Shown one piece after another: positions 1-6,595 of a DNA stretch of 12,359 bases (position 1 is the first letter of the stretch; each line of letters opens with the position of its first letter). This DNA is from Moraxella lacunata. Lineage in GTDB: Bacteria; Pseudomonadota; Gammaproteobacteria; Pseudomonadales; Moraxellaceae. A program made the position numbers and the translations under genes. The stretch is from positions 1 to 12,359 of the forward strand of contig NZ_MXAN01000047.1 in the NCBI RefSeq assembly GCF_002027545.1, written 5' to 3'. The notes beneath the pieces are model-generated. The model saw only the letters and a program-made list of their open reading frames with translations, was not told the origin of the DNA and did no database searches.

Positions 1-194
1 TTGGAAAGAGGTCTATTAAACATAAGGATAATAAGAACGGCAATGCGTGCCATTATATCTATATTTAATTGTTCTTGGGATAGATATATTCCTAAACTTC
101 CACATAAAACTATGTAGAATATTGAAAATGCTATTAACAACTTTCTTTTAATAGAAAAACTGTCTAGTCTTGTTGGTTTATTGTAATTACTCAT
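1..194 (-). CDS. Small membrane protein, partial (C-terminus outside window)
   Basis: The reading frame opens with ATG at 192-194 on the minus strand and runs off the left edge, giving 64 complete codons without a stop. The protein begins MSNYNKPTRLDSFSIKRK and then has a hydrophobic stretch (about residues 19-41, LLIAFSIFYIVLCGSLGIYL) followed by a second (about 49-60, IMARIAVLIILM), so it is probably an inner-membrane protein with a short basic cytoplasmic N-terminus. A good ribosome binding site, GGAGAG, lies about 8 bases upstream of the ATG. The ATG overlaps the stop of the 24-codon ORF at 191-265 in an ATGA arrangement, which suggests translational coupling and one transcript with the gene at 285-659. 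I do not recognise the family. Confidence 0.6.
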   Translation of the reverse strand, partial: MSNYNKPTRLDSFSIKRKLLIAFSIFYIVLCGSLGIYLSQEQLNIDIMARIAVLIILMFNRPLS

Positions 195-265
195 TTGTAC
201 TTCTCTCCGTATTCACGCTTCTTTTTTTCTAAATAAGATTTTGATTTGAATTCACAATCTTTCAT
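191..265 (-). CDS. Possible 24-residue lysine-rich small protein
   Basis: A short frame starts at ATG 263-265 and ends at TGA 191-193. It encodes a highly charged peptide rich in Lys and Glu (it contains SYLEKKKREYGEKYK). The stop overlaps the next ATG as ATGA, and it starts 19 bases after the stop of the gene at 285-659, so it fits neatly in a minus-strand operon. There is no strong ribosome binding site; the bases upstream are AT-rich (GGTAATAATAATGAA). It may be a real leader or coupling peptide, or the tail of a frame-disrupted longer gene. The evidence is positional only. Confidence 0.3.
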   Translation of the reverse strand: MKDCEFKSKSYLEKKKREYGEKYK

Positions 266-284
266 TTCATTATTATTACCAAAT

Positions 285-659
285 TTAATTTAAAAATTCC
301 ACGCTAATAACATGGCTCTTTTTGATTTCCACTAATTCTTGCTCACACATCGGCTGACTATCCGATAGGGTAGGGCAGTTTAAAATAGGGTATTTTGGTG
401 TGGTTAGCACAGTTAAAGTGTCTTTGTATGGGTGCTTGGTAATATAGCCTATATACTCGTTTGAGTGTGTTCTCACAATGCCAATATCATTGCTTCGGAT
501 ATAGTTGAGTTGATAACCCAGCCAAAAAGATAAGCCAATACTTAAACACAGACCAAATGCCGTTATCCATTTATGTACACCATTTAAAATGATAACACAA
601 AAAATAAAAAACAGGCAGACCCATAACCAACCATAAGGAAGTATCAACTCGTCTATCAT
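285..659 (-). CDS. Small membrane protein, two predicted TM helices
   Basis: This encodes 124 residues with two hydrophobic segments near the N-terminus (about 11-26 and 31-51), followed by a soluble C-terminal part of about 70 residues that carries two cysteines (C95 and C105). The hairpin-like layout suggests an inner-membrane protein with its C-terminal domain on one face of the membrane. The ATG at 657-659 is the first in the frame; the ribosome binding site is weak. A near-consensus promoter lies directly upstream (719-746, minus strand), which supports the gene being real and being the first of an operon with the small ORF at 191-265 and the partial membrane protein at 1-194. No family is recognised and no function can be assigned. 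Confidence 0.55.
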   Translation of the reverse strand: MIDELILPYGWLWVCLFFIFCVIILNGVHKWITAFGLCLSIGLSFWLGYQLNYIRSNDIGIVRTHSNEYIGYITKHPYKDTLTVLTTPKYPILNCPTLSDSQPMCEQELVEIKKSHVISVEFLN

Positions 660-668
660 GAGAAATAT

Positions 669-752
669 CCAATTTTACCACTACAAAAATTCTCAATAGG
701 GTGTACCCTAATGGGAATATTATACACTCTTGAAAATTGGTATCAATAGGGT
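669..752. promoter_or_regulatory. Palindrome and repeat cluster, possible operator or resolution site
   Basis: The intergenic region between the divergent genes holds three nested elements. First, a palindrome at 697-710 with 6-bp arms TAGGGT and ACCCTA around a 2-base centre. Second, an exact direct repeat TCAATAGGGT at 693-702 and 743-752, 50 bp apart, so the palindrome arm is repeated. Third, an outer inverted pair CCAATTTT (669-676) and AAAATTGG (733-740). Serine resolvases commonly bind repeated inverted half-sites just upstream of their own gene, so this could be the recombination site and autoregulatory operator. It could equally be an operator for an unrelated repressor. The repeats are seen; the role is inferred. 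Confidence 0.4.
719..746 (-). promoter_or_regulatory. Sigma70-type promoter for the 285-659 operon
   Basis: On the minus strand there is a perfect -10 hexamer TATAAT (724 down to 719) and a -35 hexamer TTGATA (746 down to 741), which matches five of six consensus bases, with a 16-base spacer. Transcription would start near 712 and run into the gene at 285-659. The -35 overlaps one copy of the decamer TCAATAGGGT (743-752), and the palindrome at 697-710 lies at about +2 to +15, a position where a bound repressor would block initiation. The promoter also overlaps the first codons of the longest possible resolvase frame, which argues for a resolvase start further downstream. Confidence 0.6.
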
Positions 753-876
753 TTCATTTGATTTTTTGGGAAAAAAGTATCATAATAGGCTTATTTTTAT
801 TGAGACAAAAAGAAAAGTGAAAGACCCCCTAGACCAAGACCGAACCATAGACATTGACGAGTTAAATATTCAAAAG

Positions 877-1479
877 GTGCAAACGATTGGCTATATCCGA
901 GTATCCACCATAGACCAAAAAACCGACCGCCAGCTTGACGGTGTCGCCCTTGACCGCATTTTTACCGACAAGATGACAGGTGCAACAAAAGACCGCCCCC
1001 AGCTCAAAGCAATGCTGGATTATGTACGCTATGGTGATACAGTCATGGTGCATAGTCTTGACCGACTGGCAAGAAATTTTGATGATTTGCTTGCCATTAT
1101 CAACCAGCTTGCCAAAAAGGGCGTAACTTTTAAATCCTTGCAGGAAAACATCACAATTAACGGCACAAATACCAGTCCCATAGATACGCTGATTTTGCAT
1201 ATTTTTGGGGCAATCGCCCAGTTTAACCGCTCTTTAATCCGTGAAGCTCAGCGAGAAGGCATAGCCAAAGCCAAACAAAAGGGCGTATATAAAGGGCGTA
1301 AGTCGGTTTTGACCGATGAGAATATAGCACAGATAGAAGCCCTATTGGCACAGCGTAATTCGTCCGTTGATGAGTATAAAAAAATAAGCCATACTGACAT
1401 TGCCAAACAAGTAGGTATCAGTAAATCTAGCTTATACCGATACCTAGGCAGACGACAGCAGACAGAGCCAAAAGATTAG
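877..1479 (+). CDS. Serine recombinase, resolvase/invertase family
   Basis: A small serine recombinase that would catalyse site-specific resolution or inversion through a phosphoserine-DNA link. The catalytic domain begins QTIGYIRVSTIDQ with the nucleophile serine in RVS, followed by the family motif LDRLARN and a long helix (AQFNRSLIREAQREG). A C-terminal helix-turn-helix (HTDIAKQVGISKSSLYRYL) binds DNA. The frame is open from a TTG at 730 (249 residues), but the family normally begins just before the GYxRVS motif. The GTG at 877 gives 200 residues and places the nucleophile at residue 10, as in gamma-delta resolvase, so I chose it; GTG at 817 is another option. None has a strong ribosome binding site. 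The 730-876 stretch overlaps promoter and repeat elements. The gene converges on the nuclease gene, the two stops overlapping by 4 bases. Confidence 0.85.
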   Translation: MQTIGYIRVSTIDQKTDRQLDGVALDRIFTDKMTGATKDRPQLKAMLDYVRYGDTVMVHSLDRLARNFDDLLAIINQLAKKGVTFKSLQENITINGTNTSPIDTLILHIFGAIAQFNRSLIREAQREGIAKAKQKGVYKGRKSVLTDENIAQIEALLAQRNSSVDEYKKISHTDIAKQVGISKSSLYRYLGRRQQTEPKD

Positions 1480-1977
1480 GATTTTTGTTCCTTTCGCCAT
1501 TTGCTAGGCTCAACTGGGTTGGGTTCAGACCATAGACCGAGACGGCTATTTTTGGCTTGATTTTCAAACTCAATATACTCTTTGCTTGGCTTGAAATCAC
1601 GGTACGCCCACGCCATACCGAGCCTAATCATCTGTTGGTTGATGTTGGCGTTATTGTAAAATACTTCGGCAAGGGTGCGATTGTACTTGTCTTGACCGTA
1701 TATTTTAAGCGTAACCTGCTTTTGATAGACCATGTCAGACAATGACCGTTTGGAAACTTGTCCAAAGGCTCGCCCCTTTTCAGGTGCGTCTATGTAGGAT
1801 AGGCGAACTGTGATTTTTTCAATGCGTCTAGGGTGTGCTAGGCGTTCACTCACACATTCCAAAGTATCACCGTCAAGGATAGCTATATACACGACAATCT
1901 TTATTTTGAGCGGTTGCTTTGCCATTGGTGCAACCAGCCACAACGACAAGGAATAATAGTAACAAGTGCTTTATCAT
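1476..1977 (-). pseudogene. Lipoprotein thermonuclease (SNase family), frameshifted
   Basis: The catalytic part matches staphylococcal-nuclease-like enzymes, which cleave DNA and RNA with calcium. It has ILDGDTLECV, VRLSYIDAPEKG (metal-binding Asp and catalytic Glu), DKYNRTLAEV (catalytic Arg) and GMAWAYRDF. Its natural N-terminus lies in another frame: ATG at 1975-1977 begins MIKHLLLLFLVVVAGCTNGK, a lipoprotein signal peptide with lipobox VAGC and Cys16 as the lipidation site, continuing to CRVYS. That frame stops within three codons at a TGA; dropping one base near 1881 joins CRVYS to ILDGDTL and gives a normal protein of 166 residues. The catalytic frame alone can only start at a TTG (1949) with an unrelated N-terminus and no export signal. 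The ATG overlaps the primase stop as ATGA, so the two were translationally coupled. Either a recent frameshift or a sequence error. Confidence 0.75.
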
Positions 1978-3035
1978 TTTCGCCCCCCATCATCTTTTTC
2001 ATGTTCTTGGTGTTGGCTGTCAATCGCTGTCTGCTTTCCCATATCGTGCTGTTGCTCCGTGTATCCTGTTGGAAGTCGTAATTGCTCACCATTGGCATAA
2101 CTGGGGATATGGTCGGCAAGGCGTTTTAGTAGGTCTTCTTTGGTCTCAGGTGCGTATTTTTCGCTGTGAGTGATGACTTCTTTCCACACTTGAATTGCTT
2201 TTATGTTCTCATCGCTTATCTGCGGATAACTTTGTTTGATGAAATCAATATCTAGGCGTTCCTGTACGGTAGGCTCAGATTGGGTAAGGTTTGGTTGTTC
2301 TTTTGGGGGGTTAATGCGGTTAAGCTGTTCTTTAAGCTGTCTTTTAAATTCATCAACGCCTTGATTAACATAGACATCGTTCCAATCTTTGCCCTTATCG
2401 CCAACATTGAATTGTGGTGCTAAAACATGGGTGTTTGGCACGGTTTCGGCTACCTTATGAGCGTCCACAAGACCAACATTTTCATGCGGTTTGCCTGTAT
2501 TTGGGTTAATTTCAAGGGTTTTGGCGTGGTCGTTGTCAGCACCGATATAAATTTTACTATCAGGATAATGCTCCCTTAACTGCTGTGCCACATTCAACAA
2601 TCCACCTTTACCAAAAGCCACCAAGACCGCCCTGTTGGTTTGCTCATGCAATGTTGCCCCTGTCGCATAGCCTTCCGTAATAATGACTGGTTCACCATTT
2701 TTGACTTGACCCAATGCAACAGATAAGCCATTTTTTTCACCACCTTTTAGGGCATATTTAGCACCCTGATAGCCAATAGTCTCAAAAGACCGTAATTCCC
2801 CCTGTTCGTTGAATTGGGGTATCATCAGATTGCCCTTTTGCAATATCATTCTTTCATCGCCTTGATTTCTCAACGCTTGGGCTTCTTTCCAGTCATTTGC
2901 AATCACAATATCATTGGCAAATTGTGGCGGTAGTTGGCTCTTATCAGGCACAATACGCATGATATTGTTGTGAGTTACTTGTTTTCTGTCTAAGTATTCA
3001 TGTTGCTGGGCGAGTGGTGCAAACTGCATAACCAT
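1974..3035 (-). CDS. Toprim-domain primase-like protein (C-terminal part of split gene)
   Basis: These 353 residues match the catalytic half of plasmid and conjugative-element primases of the TraC type, which make primers on transferred single-stranded DNA. A region resembling the primase core (IPQFNEQGELRSFETIG ... YALKGG) leads into a Toprim fold: EPVIITEGYATG with Glu121, FGKGGLLNVA, and IGADND with Asp167 and Asp169 as metal ligands, followed by KGKDWNDVY. The C-terminal 130 residues are polar and rich in Gln and Glu. The frame stays open upstream of the ATG at 3033-3035 to about 3300 and continues as family-like sequence (NFSRGGTPEKWVYPAEYI), so this is probably not a native start but the C-terminal part of a larger protein broken by indels upstream. 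It is followed by the thermonuclease with an ATGA overlap. Confidence 0.75.
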   Translation of the reverse strand: MVMQFAPLAQQHEYLDRKQVTHNNIMRIVPDKSQLPPQFANDIVIANDWKEAQALRNQGDERMILQKGNLMIPQFNEQGELRSFETIGYQGAKYALKGGEKNGLSVALGQVKNGEPVIITEGYATGATLHEQTNRAVLVAFGKGGLLNVAQQLREHYPDSKIYIGADNDHAKTLEINPNTGKPHENVGLVDAHKVAETVPNTHVLAPQFNVGDKGKDWNDVYVNQGVDEFKRQLKEQLNRINPPKEQPNLTQSEPTVQERLDIDFIKQSYPQISDENIKAIQVWKEVITHSEKYAPETKEDLLKRLADHIPSYANGEQLRLPTGYTEQQHDMGKQTAIDSQHQEHEKDDGGRK

Positions 3036-3199
3036 AGCAACCCTACTGGCTGTTTTGTCATAAGCAGCTTGCTGTTCAGGGCTTATACTATGGGTTTTTG
3101 GTGTTTGACCTTGCTCTTGTGTGTAGTAGGTTTTTTCGGTATTAGAATGGGTTATACTGGGTGTTGGCTTAGCTAAACCTTTGGCGATATTTACCGCTT

Positions 3200-3397
3200 C
3201 TATATTTTTAAGTACGGCAATATATTCTGCTGGATATACCCATTTTTCAGGCGTACCGCCACGACTAAAATTAGTAATGCGTCCTGCTGGTATTCACCAT
3301 CGTTGCGGTAAAGCTGATACATGACATTTTTGTCATTTGAGCCGTCATTACTTAGGCGGTGCGTTCCTGTGCGTTTTGGCGGTCTTGAACTAGCCAT
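3200..3397 (-). pseudogene. Primase fragment between two frameshifts
   Basis: A 65-codon frame whose middle (THRLSNDGSNDKNVMYQLY, then RNDGE) reads as a short beta-rich segment of the kind seen between DUF5710 and the primase core in this protein type. The first residues (MASSRPPKRTG) are the out-of-frame reading of the preceding domain, and everything after about GEYQQ is out of frame with the downstream primase. Adding one A near 3293 (GAATACC to GAAATACC on the coding strand) changes the reading to NDGEIPAGRITNFSRGG and joins the Toprim-containing part. A second one-base change somewhere between about 3355 and 3400 is needed to join the upstream part. It is therefore a piece of the split gene at 1974-5637 and not an independent gene. 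Confidence 0.6.
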
Positions 3398-3415
3398 TTC
3401 TCAAATCTATTTAAA

Positions 3416-3958
3416 TCAAGACCTGCTGGGGCGTACCGTTTTATTGGCATTATCCCACTTCGCCCCTAGTGCTTTGGCTTGGTTTTTCTCGGCATAGGGA
3501 GTGTTTAGCTTGGTATCATATTGGGAAATATTGGGTGTGTAAGCTGTCGCCTGTTGCTGTTGGGCTACTGGCGTTGGTTGTGTAGGTTGCTCTGCTTGGA
3601 TTGCAGGTTGTACAGATTGCTCCAAATGAGCTTGCCACAATTTTGACTGGCTAAACGCTTGTTTTATATCATCTTCGCTTAAATTCTGTGTAAGACTTGA
3701 TAAAACCATCTCTTGTTCTTTGACTTGGTTATTAACCACGCTTTGAATAGATACATCATTGGCAACGCTAACAACCAGCAAATTATTATCTTTCATTTGT
3801 TTACGATAACTGCCAACATTGATACCTTTTTCAAAACCATTGTTTTCCAAATAGTTGTTAAGCAAAATTCTATTTACGGCAAACGGCAATTCTTGTGGTT
3901 GTTGAATTGGCGTGGTTTCGCCTACTGTTTGAGCCTGTGGTTCATTGGCGGTATTCAC
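3416..3958 (-). pseudogene. Linker and DUF5710 segment of split primase polyprotein
   Basis: 180 residues from a GTG at 3956-3958. The N-terminal half is of unknown fold, the middle is a Gln/Pro-rich linker (about residues 115-145), and the end is the start of a DUF5710 domain (LNTPYAEKNQAKALGAKWD). That domain normally continues with a Trp-Tyr and a short helix; here the frame runs into VRPSRS and a stop. Restoring two bases (TG) near 3437 yields KTWYAPAGLDLNRFEKWL, an almost perfect domain ending. The same frame is open upstream of the GTG through 4096 and reads as plausible protein (ETDKEFIPVHYEPEPIIHA), in continuity with the 518-residue gene if one T is added at 4093-4098. The segment is a middle part of the split gene, not a native protein. 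Confidence 0.65.
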
Positions 3959-4080
3959 AGATTGTTTGGTGTGTTCTTGTTTTTCTTTTATCTTTTCAGT
4001 ACCAGTAACCGCTAGCGTGTCAGCGTGGATAATCGGCTCAGGCTCATAGTGAACTGGTATAAATTCTTTATCTGTTTCTC

Positions 4081-5637
4081 TTAGAGTGTTAAAAACGCAT
4101 TATAAGCTTTGCTAAATTGTTCCAATTCATCAGCTTTGGGGTAGGGGTAAGCGTCTAAGTTTTTTTGCCAGTCTTTTTCAGCCTTGATATTTACCAAGAA
4201 ATCATTTTTAATACCATTTTTTGAAAGCTCATGTTGGATATAACTCTCAAAAGCTCTGGCGGTCATTTCCACATTGGTTGAGAAATAAGCAGGGCTTCTA
4301 TAAGCGTCAGCCGTCTGTGAACGCTTTTGCAAATCATAATTTTTAATGGTATTCATCAACAATTTTAGGCTGTCATTCATAGGTTCTGTGCGAATATCTT
4401 CACGCAATTTATTCCCTTGCGGACTTGCCCAAGTCTTAAAGTTTTTTGTGGTAAGCTCAACAGTTGAACTCATAGAATGGTCTAGGGCGTGCCACCATTC
4501 ATGAGCTAGACTTCCAGCCCCCCTTGTTTTGGTTAAGTTGATGACTTTTTCGTCTGTCTCATAGTGGGCGGACGCTGAGCCACTCCCCCTAGCACCAAAA
4601 GCAATGCCAAGCCTACCGTTTAGCCCTATGGCTTTTGGGTCAATTTTTAAGGCTTTGGACAAGTCCATAAAACCGTCATAGGCATTATTGAGCATTTGCT
4701 GGCGTTCATCGCCAGTTACCCAGTTGCCAAACTGTCCACCACGCACCCCAAAAGTTGCCATAAACTCATCAGGTGTTATGTCGTGGTCTCGGTAAGATTG
4801 CCCTGTCCGCTCTTCATTGATTGCGTTTCGCATATCAGTTTTTGTAATAGAGTTATGCTCTCTATGAGCTGTCCAGCGTCTGCTTAATTCTGCAATATTT
4901 TCAGGGTCTTTTTTGTATTCACGAGCTTCCGCCAGCGTTTCAAACTCAATAAGTGGCGTTTTTTGGCGGTCAGTCTTCGCACAAATGAAAGCGGTATCAT
5001 CTCTTCTGCGTGTGTAGATATCAAAACTACTGGCAGTCATTTCTCTTGTAGCCATGTGTTTTTCTTTGTCTTTTAAAATGGTTTGTATTTCCCCTGCAAA
5101 TTCATCAATGATTGCCCTAGTATCGTAATTTTTAATGGTTACAGGCTCTTTTGGATAAAATGAATGGCGTTCGCCTTTTAATTGTACGCTCAAATAAACA
5201 GTATTATTTTCATTGGTATTTTGCCGAAAACTAACATCACCAACTTTTTTCCAGTCTTCACGGTCTAGCTTGGTAAGTAAATAAGCCTTGCTACCGCTAT
5301 GAGTTTTTTCCAACTCTTTCATGACAATTTCAGTAAAAACTGGGTCATTTTTTTCCATTAAATCAACAACAACTTTTTGGCTCTTGCTGACTTCATCAAG
5401 CCAACGGTTTAGCTTATATGGACTTCTTGGGCGAGTTGGTAAAGTGTCCCTAAGCGTATGGGCGATTGACACAATTTCAATGTCTTTAATTGCCTTAATG
5501 TCCTTGTCAGCCCATAATTTAGATAGCGGTAATGATTTGGCTTCTTCGCTGGTTGGGTCTATGGCTCTAAAATAAGTCTCTTTTTTCGCCCCTGCGATGT
5601 GTTCGCCAAAGTCTTCTAATCTTTGTTCATTGCTCAT
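4081..5637 (-). CDS. LPD1/zincin-like metallopeptidase domain protein (N-terminal part of split gene)
   Basis: 518 residues opening with RLEDFGEHIAGAKKE, a common start of large polyvalent proteins in phages and conjugative elements. From about residue 290 it carries an LPD1-type region (GGQFGNWVTGDERQQMLNNAYDGF in two parts, then LGIAFGARGSG) leading to the zinc-protease motif HEWWHALD, with His379, Glu380, His383 and Asp386 as likely metal ligands and catalytic Glu. It would act in the cytoplasm or be passed to a recipient cell, possibly to cut host defence proteins; that role is inference from related proteins. The ATG has a strong ribosome binding site (AAGGGG, 6 bases upstream) and lies 24 bases after the acidic protein gene. 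The stop (NAFLTL) probably comes from loss of a T in a poly-T run at 4093-4097; one extra T gives NAFFNTLRETDKEF and joins the DUF5710 segment. Confidence 0.75.
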   Translation of the reverse strand: MSNEQRLEDFGEHIAGAKKETYFRAIDPTSEEAKSLPLSKLWADKDIKAIKDIEIVSIAHTLRDTLPTRPRSPYKLNRWLDEVSKSQKVVVDLMEKNDPVFTEIVMKELEKTHSGSKAYLLTKLDREDWKKVGDVSFRQNTNENNTVYLSVQLKGERHSFYPKEPVTIKNYDTRAIIDEFAGEIQTILKDKEKHMATREMTASSFDIYTRRRDDTAFICAKTDRQKTPLIEFETLAEAREYKKDPENIAELSRRWTAHREHNSITKTDMRNAINEERTGQSYRDHDITPDEFMATFGVRGGQFGNWVTGDERQQMLNNAYDGFMDLSKALKIDPKAIGLNGRLGIAFGARGSGSASAHYETDEKVINLTKTRGAGSLAHEWWHALDHSMSSTVELTTKNFKTWASPQGNKLREDIRTEPMNDSLKLLMNTIKNYDLQKRSQTADAYRSPAYFSTNVEMTARAFESYIQHELSKNGIKNDFLVNIKAEKDWQKNLDAYPYPKADELEQFSKAYNAFLTL

Positions 5638-5661
5638 GGTATACCCCTTAACTTAATACGT

Positions 5662-6036
5662 TTAGTCGTCTGTTGTCCAGTATTCTACTGGCTCACTATC
5701 ATTGTCCAAATCGGCTTTTTCAAGCTCATCAGGGTTTAAAAGTAGGTGTTCTAAATCGCTGATTTGCTTTTCTAAGGCTTCGCTATTTCGCCAGTATTCT
5801 GCGTTGCCTTGCGTGATACGCTGTTGTTTGGTATCATCGTCCAAGTTGTCAAAATCAGGATAATTGACTGGGTTGTGTTCGCTACTCTCCCAAGTATCTG
5901 CTTCGTTTTCAGCGTGTAATTCTGCCAATTCAGCATTTTTTGTAAGCCATTCATCATAGCTTTCTATGTAAGTCATATCCGCACGCTGACGAGCTTCTAT
6001 ATATTTTTGATAGGTCTGTTCTGTGTAATTACTCAT
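5662..6036 (-). CDS. Small highly acidic protein
   Basis: 124 residues with 33 Asp or Glu against 9 Lys or Arg, so a net charge of about -24 before counting His. It is predicted to be mainly helical and is free of cysteine, signal peptide or membrane segments. The ATG at 6034-6036 has an acceptable ribosome binding site (AAGGTAG). The gene sits 24 bases upstream of the LPD1/zincin gene on the same strand, so they are almost certainly co-transcribed. Small acidic proteins in mobile elements are sometimes DNA mimics that block restriction enzymes or nucleoid proteins, which would fit beside a possible anti-defence zincin. I see no ArdA-like motif, so this is only a hypothesis. No family recognised. 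Confidence 0.65.
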   Translation of the reverse strand: MSNYTEQTYQKYIEARQRADMTYIESYDEWLTKNAELAELHAENEADTWESSEHNPVNYPDFDNLDDDTKQQRITQGNAEYWRNSEALEKQISDLEHLLLNPDELEKADLDNDSEPVEYWTTDD

Positions 6037-6059
6037 ATCTCTACCTTATGGATTATGTA

Positions 6060-6096
6060 TCTACGATAGTAGAAATTAATTAAAGTCGTTAGACTT
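6060..6096. promoter_or_regulatory. Paired palindromes, possible operator
   Basis: The 118-base gap between the acidic protein and the repeat protein holds two palindromes of the same shape: TCTAC-gata-GTAGA (6060-6073) and AAGTC-gtta-GACTT (6083-6096), each with 5-bp arms and a 4-base centre. Their centres are 23 bp apart, about two helical turns, so two dimers could bind the same face. A TTGACT that could serve as a -35 element lies just upstream on the minus strand. The arms differ in sequence, which weakens the case for one shared regulator. The sites would control the acidic protein and the primase gene downstream. Confidence 0.3.
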
Positions 6097-6154
6097 AGTC
6101 AAAATTTCAAAAGACAAAAGAAAAAGTTAAAGGGCGTGAATATCATAGCAGATT

Positions 6155-6595
6155 TCATTTCTTATTGGCACAAACATTGCCGTTTACGGTGCTGGCAGAA
6201 CCAACAGAATTTGCTTGAATACCAATATCGCCATTCACATTCTTAACTTTACCAATATTTTCAGCCTTAATGGTTAAATTACCACTTACAGAATTGAGTG
6301 ATTGCAAATTACCAAATATTTCAATTTGAATAGTCTCTTGATTGTTTGAAAATTCTTTAATATCAAATTCTTTGTCATCAACAACGATTTTTGAGCCTTG
6401 AAAGCTAATATCGCCATTATGTACGCCATTATTGATATAGCCAACATTACCGTGAATATTATTTTGAAACATAGTATTACCTTGATTAACATTAAATGAG
6501 TTTGGGATAATTTTGATAATTGAATATTGATGAATATCACAAACTTTATTGCCATTGATATATAGACCTGATTTAGTCATACTTTGGTACTCCAT
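6155..6595 (-). CDS. Small beta-solenoid-like repeat protein
   Basis: 146 residues with an imperfect repeat in the C-terminal third: VSGNLTIKAENIGKVKN, VNGDIGIQANSVGSAST and VNGNVCANKK. Each unit starts with a V-(N/S)-G-(N/D) turn followed by alternating hydrophobic residues, as in a right-handed beta-helix coil. The middle also contains looser Asn-Gly turns (HGNVGYINNGVHNGDISF). There is no signal peptide or membrane segment, so it is probably cytoplasmic. The first ATG (6595) lies inside the end of topB, overlapping by 23 bases; ATG at 6578-6580, overlapping by 8, is an alternative. Neither has a clear ribosome binding site, so translation probably depends on coupling to topB. Family not recognised; it is not a known part of the topoisomerase system. 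Confidence 0.6.
   Translation of the reverse strand: MEYQSMTKSGLYINGNKVCDIHQYSIIKIIPNSFNVNQGNTMFQNNIHGNVGYINNGVHNGDISFQGSKIVVDDKEFDIKEFSNNQETIQIEIFGNLQSLNSVSGNLTIKAENIGKVKNVNGDIGIQANSVGSASTVNGNVCANKK

Noticed and set aside
862..1200. Minus-strand frame of 112 codons inside the resolvase gene
   Set aside because: It lies wholly opposite a conserved serine recombinase, and its translation has no family-like features.
1470..1485. Terminator between the convergent resolvase and nuclease genes
   Set aside because: The stops overlap by 4 bases and no hairpin with a T-tract is present; the same is true at 10891-10894.
1910..1949. Native nuclease N-terminus MSLWLVAPMAKQ
   Set aside because: It is the out-of-frame reading of a clear lipoprotein signal peptide that starts at 1977.
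3713..4015. Plus-strand frame of 100 codons rich in Phe and Leu
   Set aside because: Antisense to the Gln/Asn-rich primase linker segment, which produces hydrophobic codons on the opposite strand.
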